NCBI GenBank assembly: GCA_958295955.1
Contig: OY282420.1
Location: 1,502,435-1,566,434 of the forward strand
DNA length: 64,000 nucleotides
Direction of reading: 5' to 3'
Origin: an uncultured Bryobacterales bacterium
Lineage (GTDB): Bacteria > Acidobacteriota > Terriglobia > Bryobacterales > UBA6623
Shown: positions 53,299 through 62,300 of the stretch, piece after piece
Layout: each line of letters opens with the position of its first letter
Position numbering within the stretch: the stretch's first letter is position 1
Notes under the pieces: model-generated
The model's database searches: none
What the model saw: only the letters and a program-made list of their open reading frames with translations
What the model was told of the DNA's origin: nothing
Translations under genes and position numbers: made by a program

Positions 53299-54244
53299 TT
53301 CGGCCGCCGCTTTGCCGACGCTCGCCGCCGCGCATTTTCTCGACGACACGGATATTTCAACCGGCGAGCTCAAGACGCTGCTGGAGCTTGCAACCGCGGT
53401 CAAGCAAGCGCCCGCCGACTACCGCCGGTCTCTCGTTGGCCGCTCCATCGCGCTGCTGTTCGAGAAACCTTCCTTGCGCACGCGGATGACCTTCGAATTG
53501 GCGGCGCTGCAACTCGGCGCAGGCGCGGTTTTCCAAGATCACCGCGGCGAACGCATCGGCGAGCGCGAGCCGGCCCGCGACATAGCGCGCAACCTCGACC
53601 GCTGGTTCGACGCGATCGTCGCCCGCACGTTCTCTCACCAGACGCTGGAAGAGTTGGCGCGCTGGTCGTCGGCGCCGGTCATCAACGCGCTGAGCGGATC
53701 TTCGCATCCGTGTCAGGCCCTGGCCGATTTCCAGACGATCGGCGAGCGCTTCGGAGAACTCGAAGGCTTGAAAATCGCTTATATCGGCGACGGCAACAAC
53801 GTCGCGCACTCGCTGCTGCTCTGCGCCGCGCGCCTGGGCGTCTCGTTTACGTTCAGCGGCGCGAGGGGCTTCGAGCCGGACTCGGCAACCATGCGGCGGG
53901 CGGCGGAGCTTGCCGCTGTCGGCGGCGCAACGATCGCGGTCGAACCCGAGGCGCAGGCCGCGGTGCGCGGCGCCGCCGTCGTCTATACCGACACCTGGAC
54001 CAGCATGGGCTGGGAACAGGAAACGCAGCAAAGGCGCATCGCCTTCGCCGACTATCAGGTGACCGACGAACTGATGGCCGCCGCGCGCCCCGATGCGGTC
54101 TTCATGCACTGCCTGCCCGCGCTGCGCGGACAAGAAGTCAGCGACTCGGTAATCGAGTCCGACCGCTCGGTAGTGTTCGATCAGGCCGAAAACCGGCTGC
54201 ATGCGCAGAAGGCGCTGCTGCTGATGCTGCTCGCAGGAAGATAA
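53282..54244 (+). CDS. argF: Ornithine carbamoyltransferase
   Basis: ArgF makes citrulline from ornithine and carbamoyl phosphate. The 320-residue product has the carbamoyl-phosphate site FEKPSLRTRMTFE (Ser-Leu-Arg-Thr-Arg variant), SSHPCQALADF, GDGNNVAHSLL, DTWTSMGWE and the ornithine-binding cysteine in MHCLPALRGQEV. It starts at ATG 53282, inside the ARG box, without a ribosome binding site. It is the first gene of argF-argG-argH-argR; 54 bases separate it from argG. Confidence 0.94.
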   Translation: MNKDSFSAAALPTLAAAHFLDDTDISTGELKTLLELATAVKQAPADYRRSLVGRSIALLFEKPSLRTRMTFELAALQLGAGAVFQDHRGERIGEREPARDIARNLDRWFDAIVARTFSHQTLEELARWSSAPVINALSGSSHPCQALADFQTIGERFGELEGLKIAYIGDGNNVAHSLLLCAARLGVSFTFSGARGFEPDSATMRRAAELAAVGGATIAVEPEAQAAVRGAAVVYTDTWTSMGWEQETQQRRIAFADYQVTDELMAAARPDAVFMHCLPALRGQEVSDSVIESDRSVVFDQAENRLHAQKALLLMLLAGR

Positions 54245-54298
54245 CCCCGCAAACCCCGCCGAGCCGCTGCTCGTATGCCGCGGCAGGAGAGAACCACA

Positions 54299-55531
54299 AT
54301 GACATCGAAGCCGAAAAAAATCGCGCTCGCCTATTCCGGCGGGCTGGACACATCCATCATCATTCCCTGGCTCCGCGAGAACTACGGTTCGCAAGTCGTC
54401 GCCGTCTGCGGCGACATCGGACAAGGCAGAGACGAACTCGACGGCCTGGAGCAAAAAGCGCTGGCGAGCGGCGCGGCGGAAGTTTACGTCGAAGACATGC
54501 GCGAGGAATTCATCCGCGATTATGTCTGGCCGATGGTGCGCTCGGGCGCGGTTTACGAGCACAAGTACCTTCTCGGCACCTCGATTGCGCGGCCCCTGCT
54601 GGCGAAGCGCCAGGTCGAGGTCGCGCTGCGCACCGGCTGCGATGCGCTCTCGCACGGCGCCACGGGCAAGGGCAACGATCAAGTCCGGTTCGAATTGGCG
54701 TTCAAGGCGCTCGCGCCGCATCTGCCGGTGATCGCTCCCTGGCGCGAGTGGGACATCGTTTCCCGCGAGGATGCCGTGGACTACGCCCAAAAGCACAACG
54801 TCCCCATCCAGCAGAGCAAAGAGAAGATCTACAGCCGCGACGCCAACCTCTGGCACATTTCTCACGAAGGCGCCGAGCTGGAAGACCCGGCCAACTCTCC
54901 TGGCGGCAAGGTTTGGGTTTTGACGGCCGACCCCGCGCAGGCGCCCGCCGCCGGAGTCGAGACCACGCTCGATTTCGAGAGCGGCGACCTGGTTGCAGCG
55001 GACGACGAAAAACTCTCGCCCGCGGCGCTCGTCGAAAAGCTGAACGCCCTGGGCGGCGCGCACGGCATCGGACGCATCGACCTGGTCGAGAACCGCTTCG
55101 TAGGCATGAAGTCCCGCGGCTGCTACGAAACGCCCGGCGGCACGATCGTCATGGCCGCGCACCGCGAGCTCGAAGCGCTGACGCTCGACCGCGCCACGCA
55201 GCATTACAAGCAGAAGCTCGCTCTCGACTACGCCGAGCTGGTTTACGACGGCAAATGGTTCACTCCGCTGCGGGAGGCGCTCGACGGCTTTGTCGAGCGG
55301 ACTCAACGCTACGTCACGGGCCGGGTCGCACTCCGGCTGCAGCAGGGACGGATCGACGTTCTCAGCCGTACTTCGCCCCATTCGCTGTACGCGGCGGACA
55401 TCGCCGGCTTCACGATGGGAGACGAGTACGACCAGAAGGACGCCGCTGGCTTCATCAACCTGGTCGGCTTGCCGCTCCGGGTGCAGGGCGTCGTGCGCCG
55501 CCGCGCCGCTGCCGCGAGAGGCGCGTCATGA
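54299..55531 (+). CDS. argG: Argininosuccinate synthase
   Basis: ArgG joins citrulline and aspartate with ATP. The 410-residue product starts with the PP-loop KKIALAYSGGLDTSIII, then has AVCGDIGQG, YLLGTSIARPL, SHGATGKGNDQVRFE, RDANLWHISHEG and ENRFVGMKSRGCYETPGGTI. I chose ATG 54299, preceded by AGGAGAG; the eight upstream codons lack similarity. It overlaps argH by 4 bases (ATGA). Confidence 0.96.
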   Translation: MTSKPKKIALAYSGGLDTSIIIPWLRENYGSQVVAVCGDIGQGRDELDGLEQKALASGAAEVYVEDMREEFIRDYVWPMVRSGAVYEHKYLLGTSIARPLLAKRQVEVALRTGCDALSHGATGKGNDQVRFELAFKALAPHLPVIAPWREWDIVSREDAVDYAQKHNVPIQQSKEKIYSRDANLWHISHEGAELEDPANSPGGKVWVLTADPAQAPAAGVETTLDFESGDLVAADDEKLSPAALVEKLNALGGAHGIGRIDLVENRFVGMKSRGCYETPGGTIVMAAHRELEALTLDRATQHYKQKLALDYAELVYDGKWFTPLREALDGFVERTQRYVTGRVALRLQQGRIDVLSRTSPHSLYAADIAGFTMGDEYDQKDAAGFINLVGLPLRVQGVVRRRAAAARGAS

Positions 55532-56919
55532 AGCTCTGGGGCGGCCGTTTCGAAAGCGGTCCGGCGGAGTTGTTCGAGCGCTTCTCCGGCTCGCTGCGCT
55601 TCGACAAGCGCCTCTTCGCGGCGGATGTCGAGGGCTCGCGGGCGTTCGCCAACGAGTTGCTCAGGGTCGGCATTCTCAGCGCAGACGAGCACGGCCGCAT
55701 CCACGCCGGATTCGACGCGATCCTGGAGCAATCCAAAGACCCGGGATTCTTCGACGCGGACGACGAAGACATCCACACCTTCGTCATCCGCAAGCTCGGC
55801 GAAACCGCCGGCGCCGCCGCGGACAAAATCCATACCGGGCGCAGCCGCAACGAACAAGTCGCCGTCGATTTCCGCATCTGGATGAAACGCGAGATCCGCG
55901 CGGACCAACAACGGCTCGAAGCCCTGATGGCCGCGCTGCTCGCTTTGGCGCGGCGGGTTCCCGATGCGCTGCTTCCCGGTTACACGCATTTGCGCCGGGC
56001 GCAGGGCGTTTTGTTCGCGCACTATCTGTTGGCCTACTTCGAGATGTTCGCCCGTGATTGGCGGCGGCTGAGCCAAGCCGGCGAGCGCGCGGACGTGCTG
56101 CCGCTCGGCAGCGGCGCGCTTGCCGGCAGCGGCTTTCCATTCGACCGCCAACGGATGGCCGGCGAGTTGGGCTTCTCGGCGGTCTCGGCGAACAGTCTCG
56201 ACGCCGTCTCCGACCGCGATTTCGCGCTGGATTTCCTCTACGCCGCGTCGGTCACGATGCTCCACGTCAGCCGGCTGGCGGAAGACTGGATTCTCTACAG
56301 CAGCGAGGAGTTCGGTTTTCTCGAGCCCGGAGACGCCGTCAGCAGTGGGTCAAGCCTGATGCCGCAGAAGCGCAATCCCGATGCGCTGGAGTTGCTGCGC
56401 GGCAAGGCCGGCCGCGTCTGCGGGCATCTGCATGCCCTGATGCTGACCCTGAAGGGTCTGCCGCTGGCCTACAACCGGGATCTGCAAGAAGACAAGGAAG
56501 GCGTTTTCGACGCCGCCGACCAATTCGCGGCGTCGCTGGAGGCGCTCAAGCTCTGCGTGGACACCATCGGCGTTCATCCGCGGCCGATGGAGCAAGCCGC
56601 CGAGGAGGGCTGGGTCTGCGCCGCGGCGCTGGCCGAGGCGCTGGCGCGCAAGGGCGTCCCGTTTCACCGCGCGCACCAAATCGTCGGCGGCATCGTGCTC
56701 GCAAGCATCAAGCAGGGCAAGCGCGCCGAGGATTGGAGCATCGACGAACTGCGGGCGTTCGCGCCGGAGTTCGACGCCGAAGCGCAAGCGGCGCTGCGCC
56801 CGCGGGCCGCTCTCGAAAACCATGCCGTGCCCGGCGGAACCGCCCCGCGCTTCGTGGCGCAGGCGCTCGATGCGGCGGAGTCCCGGTTGGACGACATGAA
56901 GAAGCAGACTGCGGATTGA
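55528..56919 (+). CDS. argH: Argininosuccinate lyase
   Basis: ArgH splits argininosuccinate into arginine and fumarate. The 463-residue product has LWGGRFESGPAELFERF, EDIHTFVIRKLGE, HTGRSRNEQVAVDFRIW, LLPGYTHLRRAQ, ALAGSGFPFDR and the lyase signature GSSLMPQKRNPD. The start ATG 55528 overlaps the argG stop. A much longer open frame upstream of it is an out-of-frame shadow of argF and argG. argR starts 9 bases after its stop. Confidence 0.96.
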   Translation: MKLWGGRFESGPAELFERFSGSLRFDKRLFAADVEGSRAFANELLRVGILSADEHGRIHAGFDAILEQSKDPGFFDADDEDIHTFVIRKLGETAGAAADKIHTGRSRNEQVAVDFRIWMKREIRADQQRLEALMAALLALARRVPDALLPGYTHLRRAQGVLFAHYLLAYFEMFARDWRRLSQAGERADVLPLGSGALAGSGFPFDRQRMAGELGFSAVSANSLDAVSDRDFALDFLYAASVTMLHVSRLAEDWILYSSEEFGFLEPGDAVSSGSSLMPQKRNPDALELLRGKAGRVCGHLHALMLTLKGLPLAYNRDLQEDKEGVFDAADQFAASLEALKLCVDTIGVHPRPMEQAAEEGWVCAAALAEALARKGVPFHRAHQIVGGIVLASIKQGKRAEDWSIDELRAFAPEFDAEAQAALRPRAALENHAVPGGTAPRFVAQALDAAESRLDDMKKQTAD

Positions 56920-56927
56920 GGCGGGCC

Positions 56928-57398
56928 GTGCCTGTCAAGGAAGACCGCCGGCAACTGATTCTGAGGCTGATCCGCGCGCAGCCCGTGCATACCCAAGACG
57001 AGCTCGCCGCCCAACTCGCCGAGCACGGCGTCGCCGCCAGTCAGGTGACCCTCTCGCGCGATCTGCGCGAGCTCGGCGTCGTGAAGACCGCGGACGGCTA
57101 CGAAGAAGCGCGGCGCATCGGCGCGGACCCCGCGGCCGCGGCCGACGCGGATGAGAGCCTCAACCGCGTGCTGGCCGATTTTCTCAAAGGCGCCGCCGCG
57201 GCGGGCAACCTCGTCGTGCTGAAGACCGGCCCCGGCGGCGCCGGAGCCGTCGCGCTCGCCCTCGACAAAGCCGCCTGGCCTGAAATCGTGGGAACGATCG
57301 CCGGCGACGACACGATCTTCGCCGCGACGCGAAACGCAAAAAGCGCGCAGCAGGTCGCGCGGCGCTTGACCGCCGCCCATGCCGGCGGCCCCGGTTAA
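56928..57398 (+). CDS. argR: Arginine repressor
   Basis: This 156-residue ArgR has an N-terminal winged helix (RRQLILRLIRAQPVHTQDEL, VTLSRDLRELGVVKT) and a C-terminal hexamerisation and arginine-binding domain (GNLVVLKTGPGGAGAVALALD, EIVGTIAGDDTIFAATRN). It should repress the operon through the box at 53281. The start GTG 56928 is chosen by family length; a TTG at 56916 is an alternative. A 20-base stretch of its 3' end (57332-57351) is repeated exactly 1980 bases downstream. Confidence 0.92.
   Translation: MPVKEDRRQLILRLIRAQPVHTQDELAAQLAEHGVAASQVTLSRDLRELGVVKTADGYEEARRIGADPAAAADADESLNRVLADFLKGAAAAGNLVVLKTGPGGAGAVALALDKAAWPEIVGTIAGDDTIFAATRNAKSAQQVARRLTAAHAGGPG
57332..57351 (+). repeat. 20-bp direct repeat, left copy (inside argR)
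   Basis: AAACGCAAAAAGCGCGCAGC, in the 3' part of argR. It is identical to 59312-59331, with a short related GACGCG block just upstream of both. Confidence 0.95.
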
Positions 57399-57429
57399 GG
57401 CTCGGCATCGCGCGAGCGCCTGCTTGCCG

Positions 57430-59313
57430 ATGCTGTCGTATTCTGTCGAGAGCAACCGCCTGTCTGCAACCCGCCCTGCCGACGCAGACTGCCAAAAGAG
57501 AAACGACTTGTCCGCAAGAGAATTGAACCCGGCATTCGGAAGCGCGGGGAAGTGGATCGACAGATTCGGCCCGGCTTTCTGCATCTGCTACTTTTTTTGG
57601 CTTGCAAGCGTCGGTCTAAAAGCCTTCTTTACGCATGACGATGCGCTGAACCTTGTTCATCTGCACGGCTATTTCCACGTTTCGATCTTCGAGATCTTGC
57701 AGCAGGCTCTCACTGTCGTCAGCGCAGACTACAGGCCGGTAGGCGGTCTGTTTTACCGGCTGATGTATGCCGTATTCGGTTTCGATCCGTTTCCGTTCCG
57801 CGCCGCGGCATTCGCTCTCATGGGGGCAAACCTGGCGCTGACGTACAACCTCGTTCGAACCCTCTCCGGCTCGCGCGAAGCCGCGCTGACAGCGGCGTTC
57901 CTGCTTGGCTACAACGCTTCTTTTGTCGAGCTGTACCACAGCACGGGAACCATTTACGATATCTTGTGTTTCGGGTTTTTTGTCGGCGCTTTTCAAATAT
58001 ATATAAATTCGCGTTCGATTGGAGAAAATTTTACGATAAAGCGCGTTTTCTACATTTTCATTCTCTATGCATGCGCTCTCGGGTCGAAGGAAATGGCAGT
58101 TACGTTTCCTATCGTTTTGATTCTATACGAGCTTTTCTATCATCGGCGCCAATTTCGCATCCGAAATGTTTTTGCGAGCTTATTCAAGCCGCACTTGCTC
58201 GCGATTGCGGGTCTCGCGATGCTGACGGCGGCTTATGCAGCGGCCAAGACGGCGTCGGCGGCTTTCAGTACGAATTCGCTTTACAGTCCGGATTTTTCTT
58301 TCGGCGTGTTCACAGCCGCCCTGCACCACTATTTGCCTCGGTGGCTGCACCTGACTCTTGACGAAACCGGCGCGCTCGTCCTGGTTGGGGCGGCGGCCGC
58401 GGTGGCCTGCTCGCTTCGCGCCAAGGAACTCATGTTCGGCGTCTGCTTTGTCATCGCAACCTTGTTGCCGGCTGCTTTTATTCCACTCCGGGGAGGCTTC
58501 GTTTTTTACCTTCCCGCGTTGGGCTGCGCGCTGTTTCTGGGCTCCGCCGGCGCCCGCGCAGCCGCAAGACTGTTCGCGATGCTGACCGAAATATCTTCAG
58601 TCGAACCGAGGCGCCGCAGAAGCCGAAGCCTCATGGCTTTGCGGGCTGTTCCCTTCTTGGCTCTCGTCACGGTGTTGACGCCGATTCATCTGGATGGATC
58701 GAGAGAAATCCCCGGATTCTACTACTATGAAAAATCTCGGAAAATCATCTCGTACCTGCAACGGACGCATCCGAATTTACCCGATGGATCGAGGATTTAT
58801 TTCGACGATGACCCTTATACCAAAACCGATTGGACGCTTCCATTCATGATTCAGTTGGCATACGATAACCCGACCTTATCTATAACCCGCGGTAAAGTTA
58901 TCGGCTCTCTTTCCCCATGGGAATACGATTTCCACTTTACATTCAAGGAAGGACAAGTCGAGCCCATCGAGCCGCCGCCGCTTCAGGTTGCTTCTTCCGA
59001 AAACGTTGCGCAGATACGATTTCAGCCTGAAACCGGCAGGCCGGGAGAAGAAATTTCGGTTCAAGTCGGAGAGTTTGCAGGGAAGGCGATCGATGTCTAT
59101 TGGGAGTGGAAGCGCCGTCTCGACGATGGCGGTTTTCACGCCTACTCCACCGGCGCGTCGGTGAACTGGTGCGCGGTGGACGCGAGCGGGTTCTGCGTCA
59201 TACGGGTGCCGAAAGATTTTCCCCCGAGCAGCATCACAATTTTGTACGCGCGCGAGGCCGACGCGCAAGGGGAATGGCATACGGCCCACGGAGTTCTGGA
59301 GGTGACGCGCTAA
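57430..59313 (+). CDS. Polytopic membrane glycosyltransferase-like protein with C-terminal Ig-like domain, possibly acquired
   Basis: This 627-residue protein has about 10-11 hydrophobic segments in residues 50-440, with an acidic pair after the first helix (AFFTHDDALNLVHLHGYF) and DYRPVGGLFYRLMYAVFG, a layout like GT-C enzymes and other large membrane glycosyltransferases. About 190 extracytoplasmic residues follow, including a beta-rich Ig-like module (PETGRPGEEISVQVGEF to FPPSSITILYARE). Base composition is clearly lower in GC than its neighbours, with AT-rich stretches near 57985-58080. The stop codon overlaps a 20-base repeat of argR. ATG 57430 is chosen; ATG 57379 (inside argR) is in frame. 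No exact family is recognised. Confidence 0.7.
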   Translation: MLSYSVESNRLSATRPADADCQKRNDLSARELNPAFGSAGKWIDRFGPAFCICYFFWLASVGLKAFFTHDDALNLVHLHGYFHVSIFEILQQALTVVSADYRPVGGLFYRLMYAVFGFDPFPFRAAAFALMGANLALTYNLVRTLSGSREAALTAAFLLGYNASFVELYHSTGTIYDILCFGFFVGAFQIYINSRSIGENFTIKRVFYIFILYACALGSKEMAVTFPIVLILYELFYHRRQFRIRNVFASLFKPHLLAIAGLAMLTAAYAAAKTASAAFSTNSLYSPDFSFGVFTAALHHYLPRWLHLTLDETGALVLVGAAAAVACSLRAKELMFGVCFVIATLLPAAFIPLRGGFVFYLPALGCALFLGSAGARAAARLFAMLTEISSVEPRRRRSRSLMALRAVPFLALVTVLTPIHLDGSREIPGFYYYEKSRKIISYLQRTHPNLPDGSRIYFDDDPYTKTDWTLPFMIQLAYDNPTLSITRGKVIGSLSPWEYDFHFTFKEGQVEPIEPPPLQVASSENVAQIRFQPETGRPGEEISVQVGEFAGKAIDVYWEWKRRLDDGGFHAYSTGASVNWCAVDASGFCVIRVPKDFPPSSITILYAREADAQGEWHTAHGVLEVTR

Positions 59314-59331
59314 ACGCAAAAAGCGCGCAGC
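59312..59331 (+). repeat. 20-bp direct repeat, right copy (overlaps stop codon)
   Basis: Identical to 57332-57351 in argR. It begins one base into the TAA stop of the membrane glycosyltransferase-like gene. Confidence 0.95.
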
Positions 59332-59384
59332 GGGTACTGACCCGCGACTCGTGACCCGCGCAAGCCGAGTTGCGATACTGCGGG

Positions 59385-62300
59385 ATGCCGATGCTTCGCC
59401 CGGCAACAGTTTTTTTGTCGTGCGCCGCGGTGGCGGGCGCGCAGGCGCCGGAGTACAGCGTTGACGCGGTCTTCGATTCCCCGCGCTCGATCGACCGTAT
59501 CCTGGAGAAGGTCGACGCCGACCGCGACGAGTGGATCGGCGAGCGGGATTTTCAGGCCATCGACGCCAAGCTCAAGGCGATTTCCGAGACGCTGACCGCC
59601 GGCGGAGCCGCGCCGGAATTCTTGCGCGAAGCGGCCGAAAACTTCGCTTCGATCGACTTGGCCGAGTTCAAGGTCGTGGGCATGCGCCGAGCGGACGGCC
59701 TGGCGCTCATCGACGCGCGCATGGAGTTGGGCGGACGGGGGCCGGACGGGCTGCTTTCCCTGCTCGGCCCGCTGCAGATGCAGTGGTCGCCGCCGGGCAA
59801 CGAGCCGAGCGGGGGATGGACGTTGGCCGGGGCGGCTGTCGGCGAACTGCGCGAGATCGGGGCAAGCCGCTTCCACTTTACCGAGGTCACGGAGCAAGCC
59901 TTCGGCGGCATACCGTCATTCAAAGCCCAGCTTGCGAAAGATACGGATTATTGGCGGGGAAAGCTCGACGCCGCAATCGGGGTGTCGGTTTACGGCCACC
60001 AGGGCGTCTCCGTCGGCGACGCGAACGGCGACGGGCTCGAAGACCTCTACATCGGCCAGCCCGCCGGACTGCCTAATCGGCTGTACCGCAACAACGGCGA
60101 CGGCACGTTCAGCGACGCGACGCCCGCAGAGCTCGCCGTGCTCGACGAGACTTCGATGAGCCTGTTCGCCGACGTGGACAACGACGGCGATCAGGACCTG
60201 ATCCTGATCGGCGCCGAGCCGATGCTGTTCCGCAACGGCGGCGGCGGAGTATTCGCCTTCGACCGAGAAGCGGGGCTGCGCCCGCCGGCGGACCGCGCGG
60301 GGATGTTCACCGGCGCCGCGCCGGCCGACTACGACAACGACGGCGACCTCGATCTTTACGTCTGCGCGTACGACTTCTGGCAGGCCGGCGCCGAGTACGC
60401 CGCGCCCACGCCTTATTACGACGCAACGAACGGCCCCCCGAATCTGCTCTTCCGCAACCGCGGCGACGGCACGTTCGAGGAAGCGACCGAAGCCGCCGGG
60501 TTGATGGAAAACAACGACCGGTTCAGCTTCGCGCCGGCTTGGGGCGACTACGACAACGACGGCGACCCGGACCTCTACGTCGCCAACGATTTCGGGCGGA
60601 ACAACCTCTACCGCAACGAGGGCGACGGGACGTTTACCGACGTTGCGGCCGCCGCTGGCGTCGAAGACCCGGCGGCCGGCATGTCGGCGGCCTGGGGCGA
60701 TTACGACAACGACGGCGACCTCGACTTGCACACGGCCAACATGTGGTCGTCGGCCGGCCGCAGACTGACTTTCGCCGAGCGGTTCGCGGACGTCGCGGCC
60801 GCGGCCGATACGCGGCGAAAATTCCAGCGCCAGGCGCGCGGCAATTCGCTGTTCCGCAATAACGGCGACGGCACGTTCAGCGACGTCAGCGAGGAAGCCG
60901 GGGTGACCATGGGCCGTTGGGGCTGGGCGGCGGACTTCGTCGATCTCGACAACGACGGCCTGCTCGATTTGTTCGTCCAGAACGGCTATCTCACCGGCGA
61001 ACGGCTCGACGACCTTTGAAGCTTTTTCTGGCGGCAGGTCGTGTCGCACAGTCCGCAGAAAGAAAGCGGGTCGAAGACTTACGACGAGGCTTGGCGGGCG
61101 ATCAATCTGCTGGTGCGCGCGGACGGCTCGTGGAGTGGGCGCGAGCGCAACGTCTGCTACCGCAACCGAGGGGACGGGGCGTTCGACGACATTTCGTTTG
61201 TCAGCGGCCTCGACTTGAACACGGACGGCCGCGCGTTCGTTCCGCTGGATTTCGACTTCGACGGCGACCTCGATTTGATCCTGAAAAACCGCAACGGCCC
61301 CGGCTTGCGCGCTTTCCGCAACGACGGCCCGGTCCCGGGCGGCCGCCGGATCGAAGTCCGGCTACAGGGCCGGGAGTCGAACCGCGATGCGGTCGGCGCG
61401 CGGGTGTGGGTCGAAACCGAGCGCAGGACTCTGATGCGCGAAGTAGTCTCGGGCGCGGGCTTCCTGTCGCAGCGTTCGCGGCGTCCGGGCTTCGGACTCG
61501 CGGCCGACGAGAGCGTGCGGAAGCTGCGCGTCCGCTGGCCTGCAGGGACGGTGCAGGAATTTCCCGACGTGACCGCCGCCGGGTTGCTGTCGATTGTTGA
61601 AGGCGAAGATCGAGCGGCGCCCGGGAAACAGCCCCGGCCCGCGCGGCGGCCTTCGGTCGCTGCATCGGCGGCGGTGAGCACGGGGACGGCGTTGGCCGAA
61701 CCGGTTCCGGCGCCGGCGTTCCGCCTGGAGTCTCTCGACGGGTGGATTGCACTGGAAGACCTGGTCGGCTCGAAGACGCTGCTGAACTTTTGGGCGACCT
61801 GGTGCCCGCCTTGCCGCAAAGAGCTGCAGGAATTCGCCGCGCACGCGCGGGAATTCGCCGCGGCCGGGATCCAAATCGCCGCGGTCTCGGTGGACGATCC
61901 GGCCGAGCGGTCGAAAGTGCGCGCGTTCGCGGCGGAACTCGCTCTGCCGTTTCCGGTTCTGTTTGCCGACGACGCTACGGTCAACGCTTACACGGTGCTG
62001 AACGAGAACCTGTTCGACCGGCGGCGGCCGCTGGCGATCCCGACCAGCTTGCTGCTGGACGAAGACGGCAGGGTCATCGCGGTTTACCGCGGCGAGACGC
62101 GGGCAGCCGAAATATATCGGACGCGGGGCGAGAAGCCGGAGAGCCTGCCCTTCGGCGGCAGATGGATATTGGCGGCGCCTCGGCGGGACTTCGTCGAGCT
62201 CGGCGCCGCCTTCGCGGAACGCAATCTGCCGGGGCCGGCGATCGCCATGTTCGAAGAGGCGGCGGCCCGCGGCGTCGAGACGCCGGGGTTGCTCAACAAC

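Noticed and set aside
53357-55527. Very long open frames through argF and argG (plus strand in another frame, and minus strand)
   Set aside because: They are Arg/Ala-rich shadows of two unmistakable enzymes; only the argH part of the long plus-strand frame is real.
61017-61019. TGA read as tryptophan (altered genetic code)
   Set aside because: TGA ends many other genes here at the expected place, for example recN, argG, metF-side genes and the TonB receptor's neighbours, so the code is standard.
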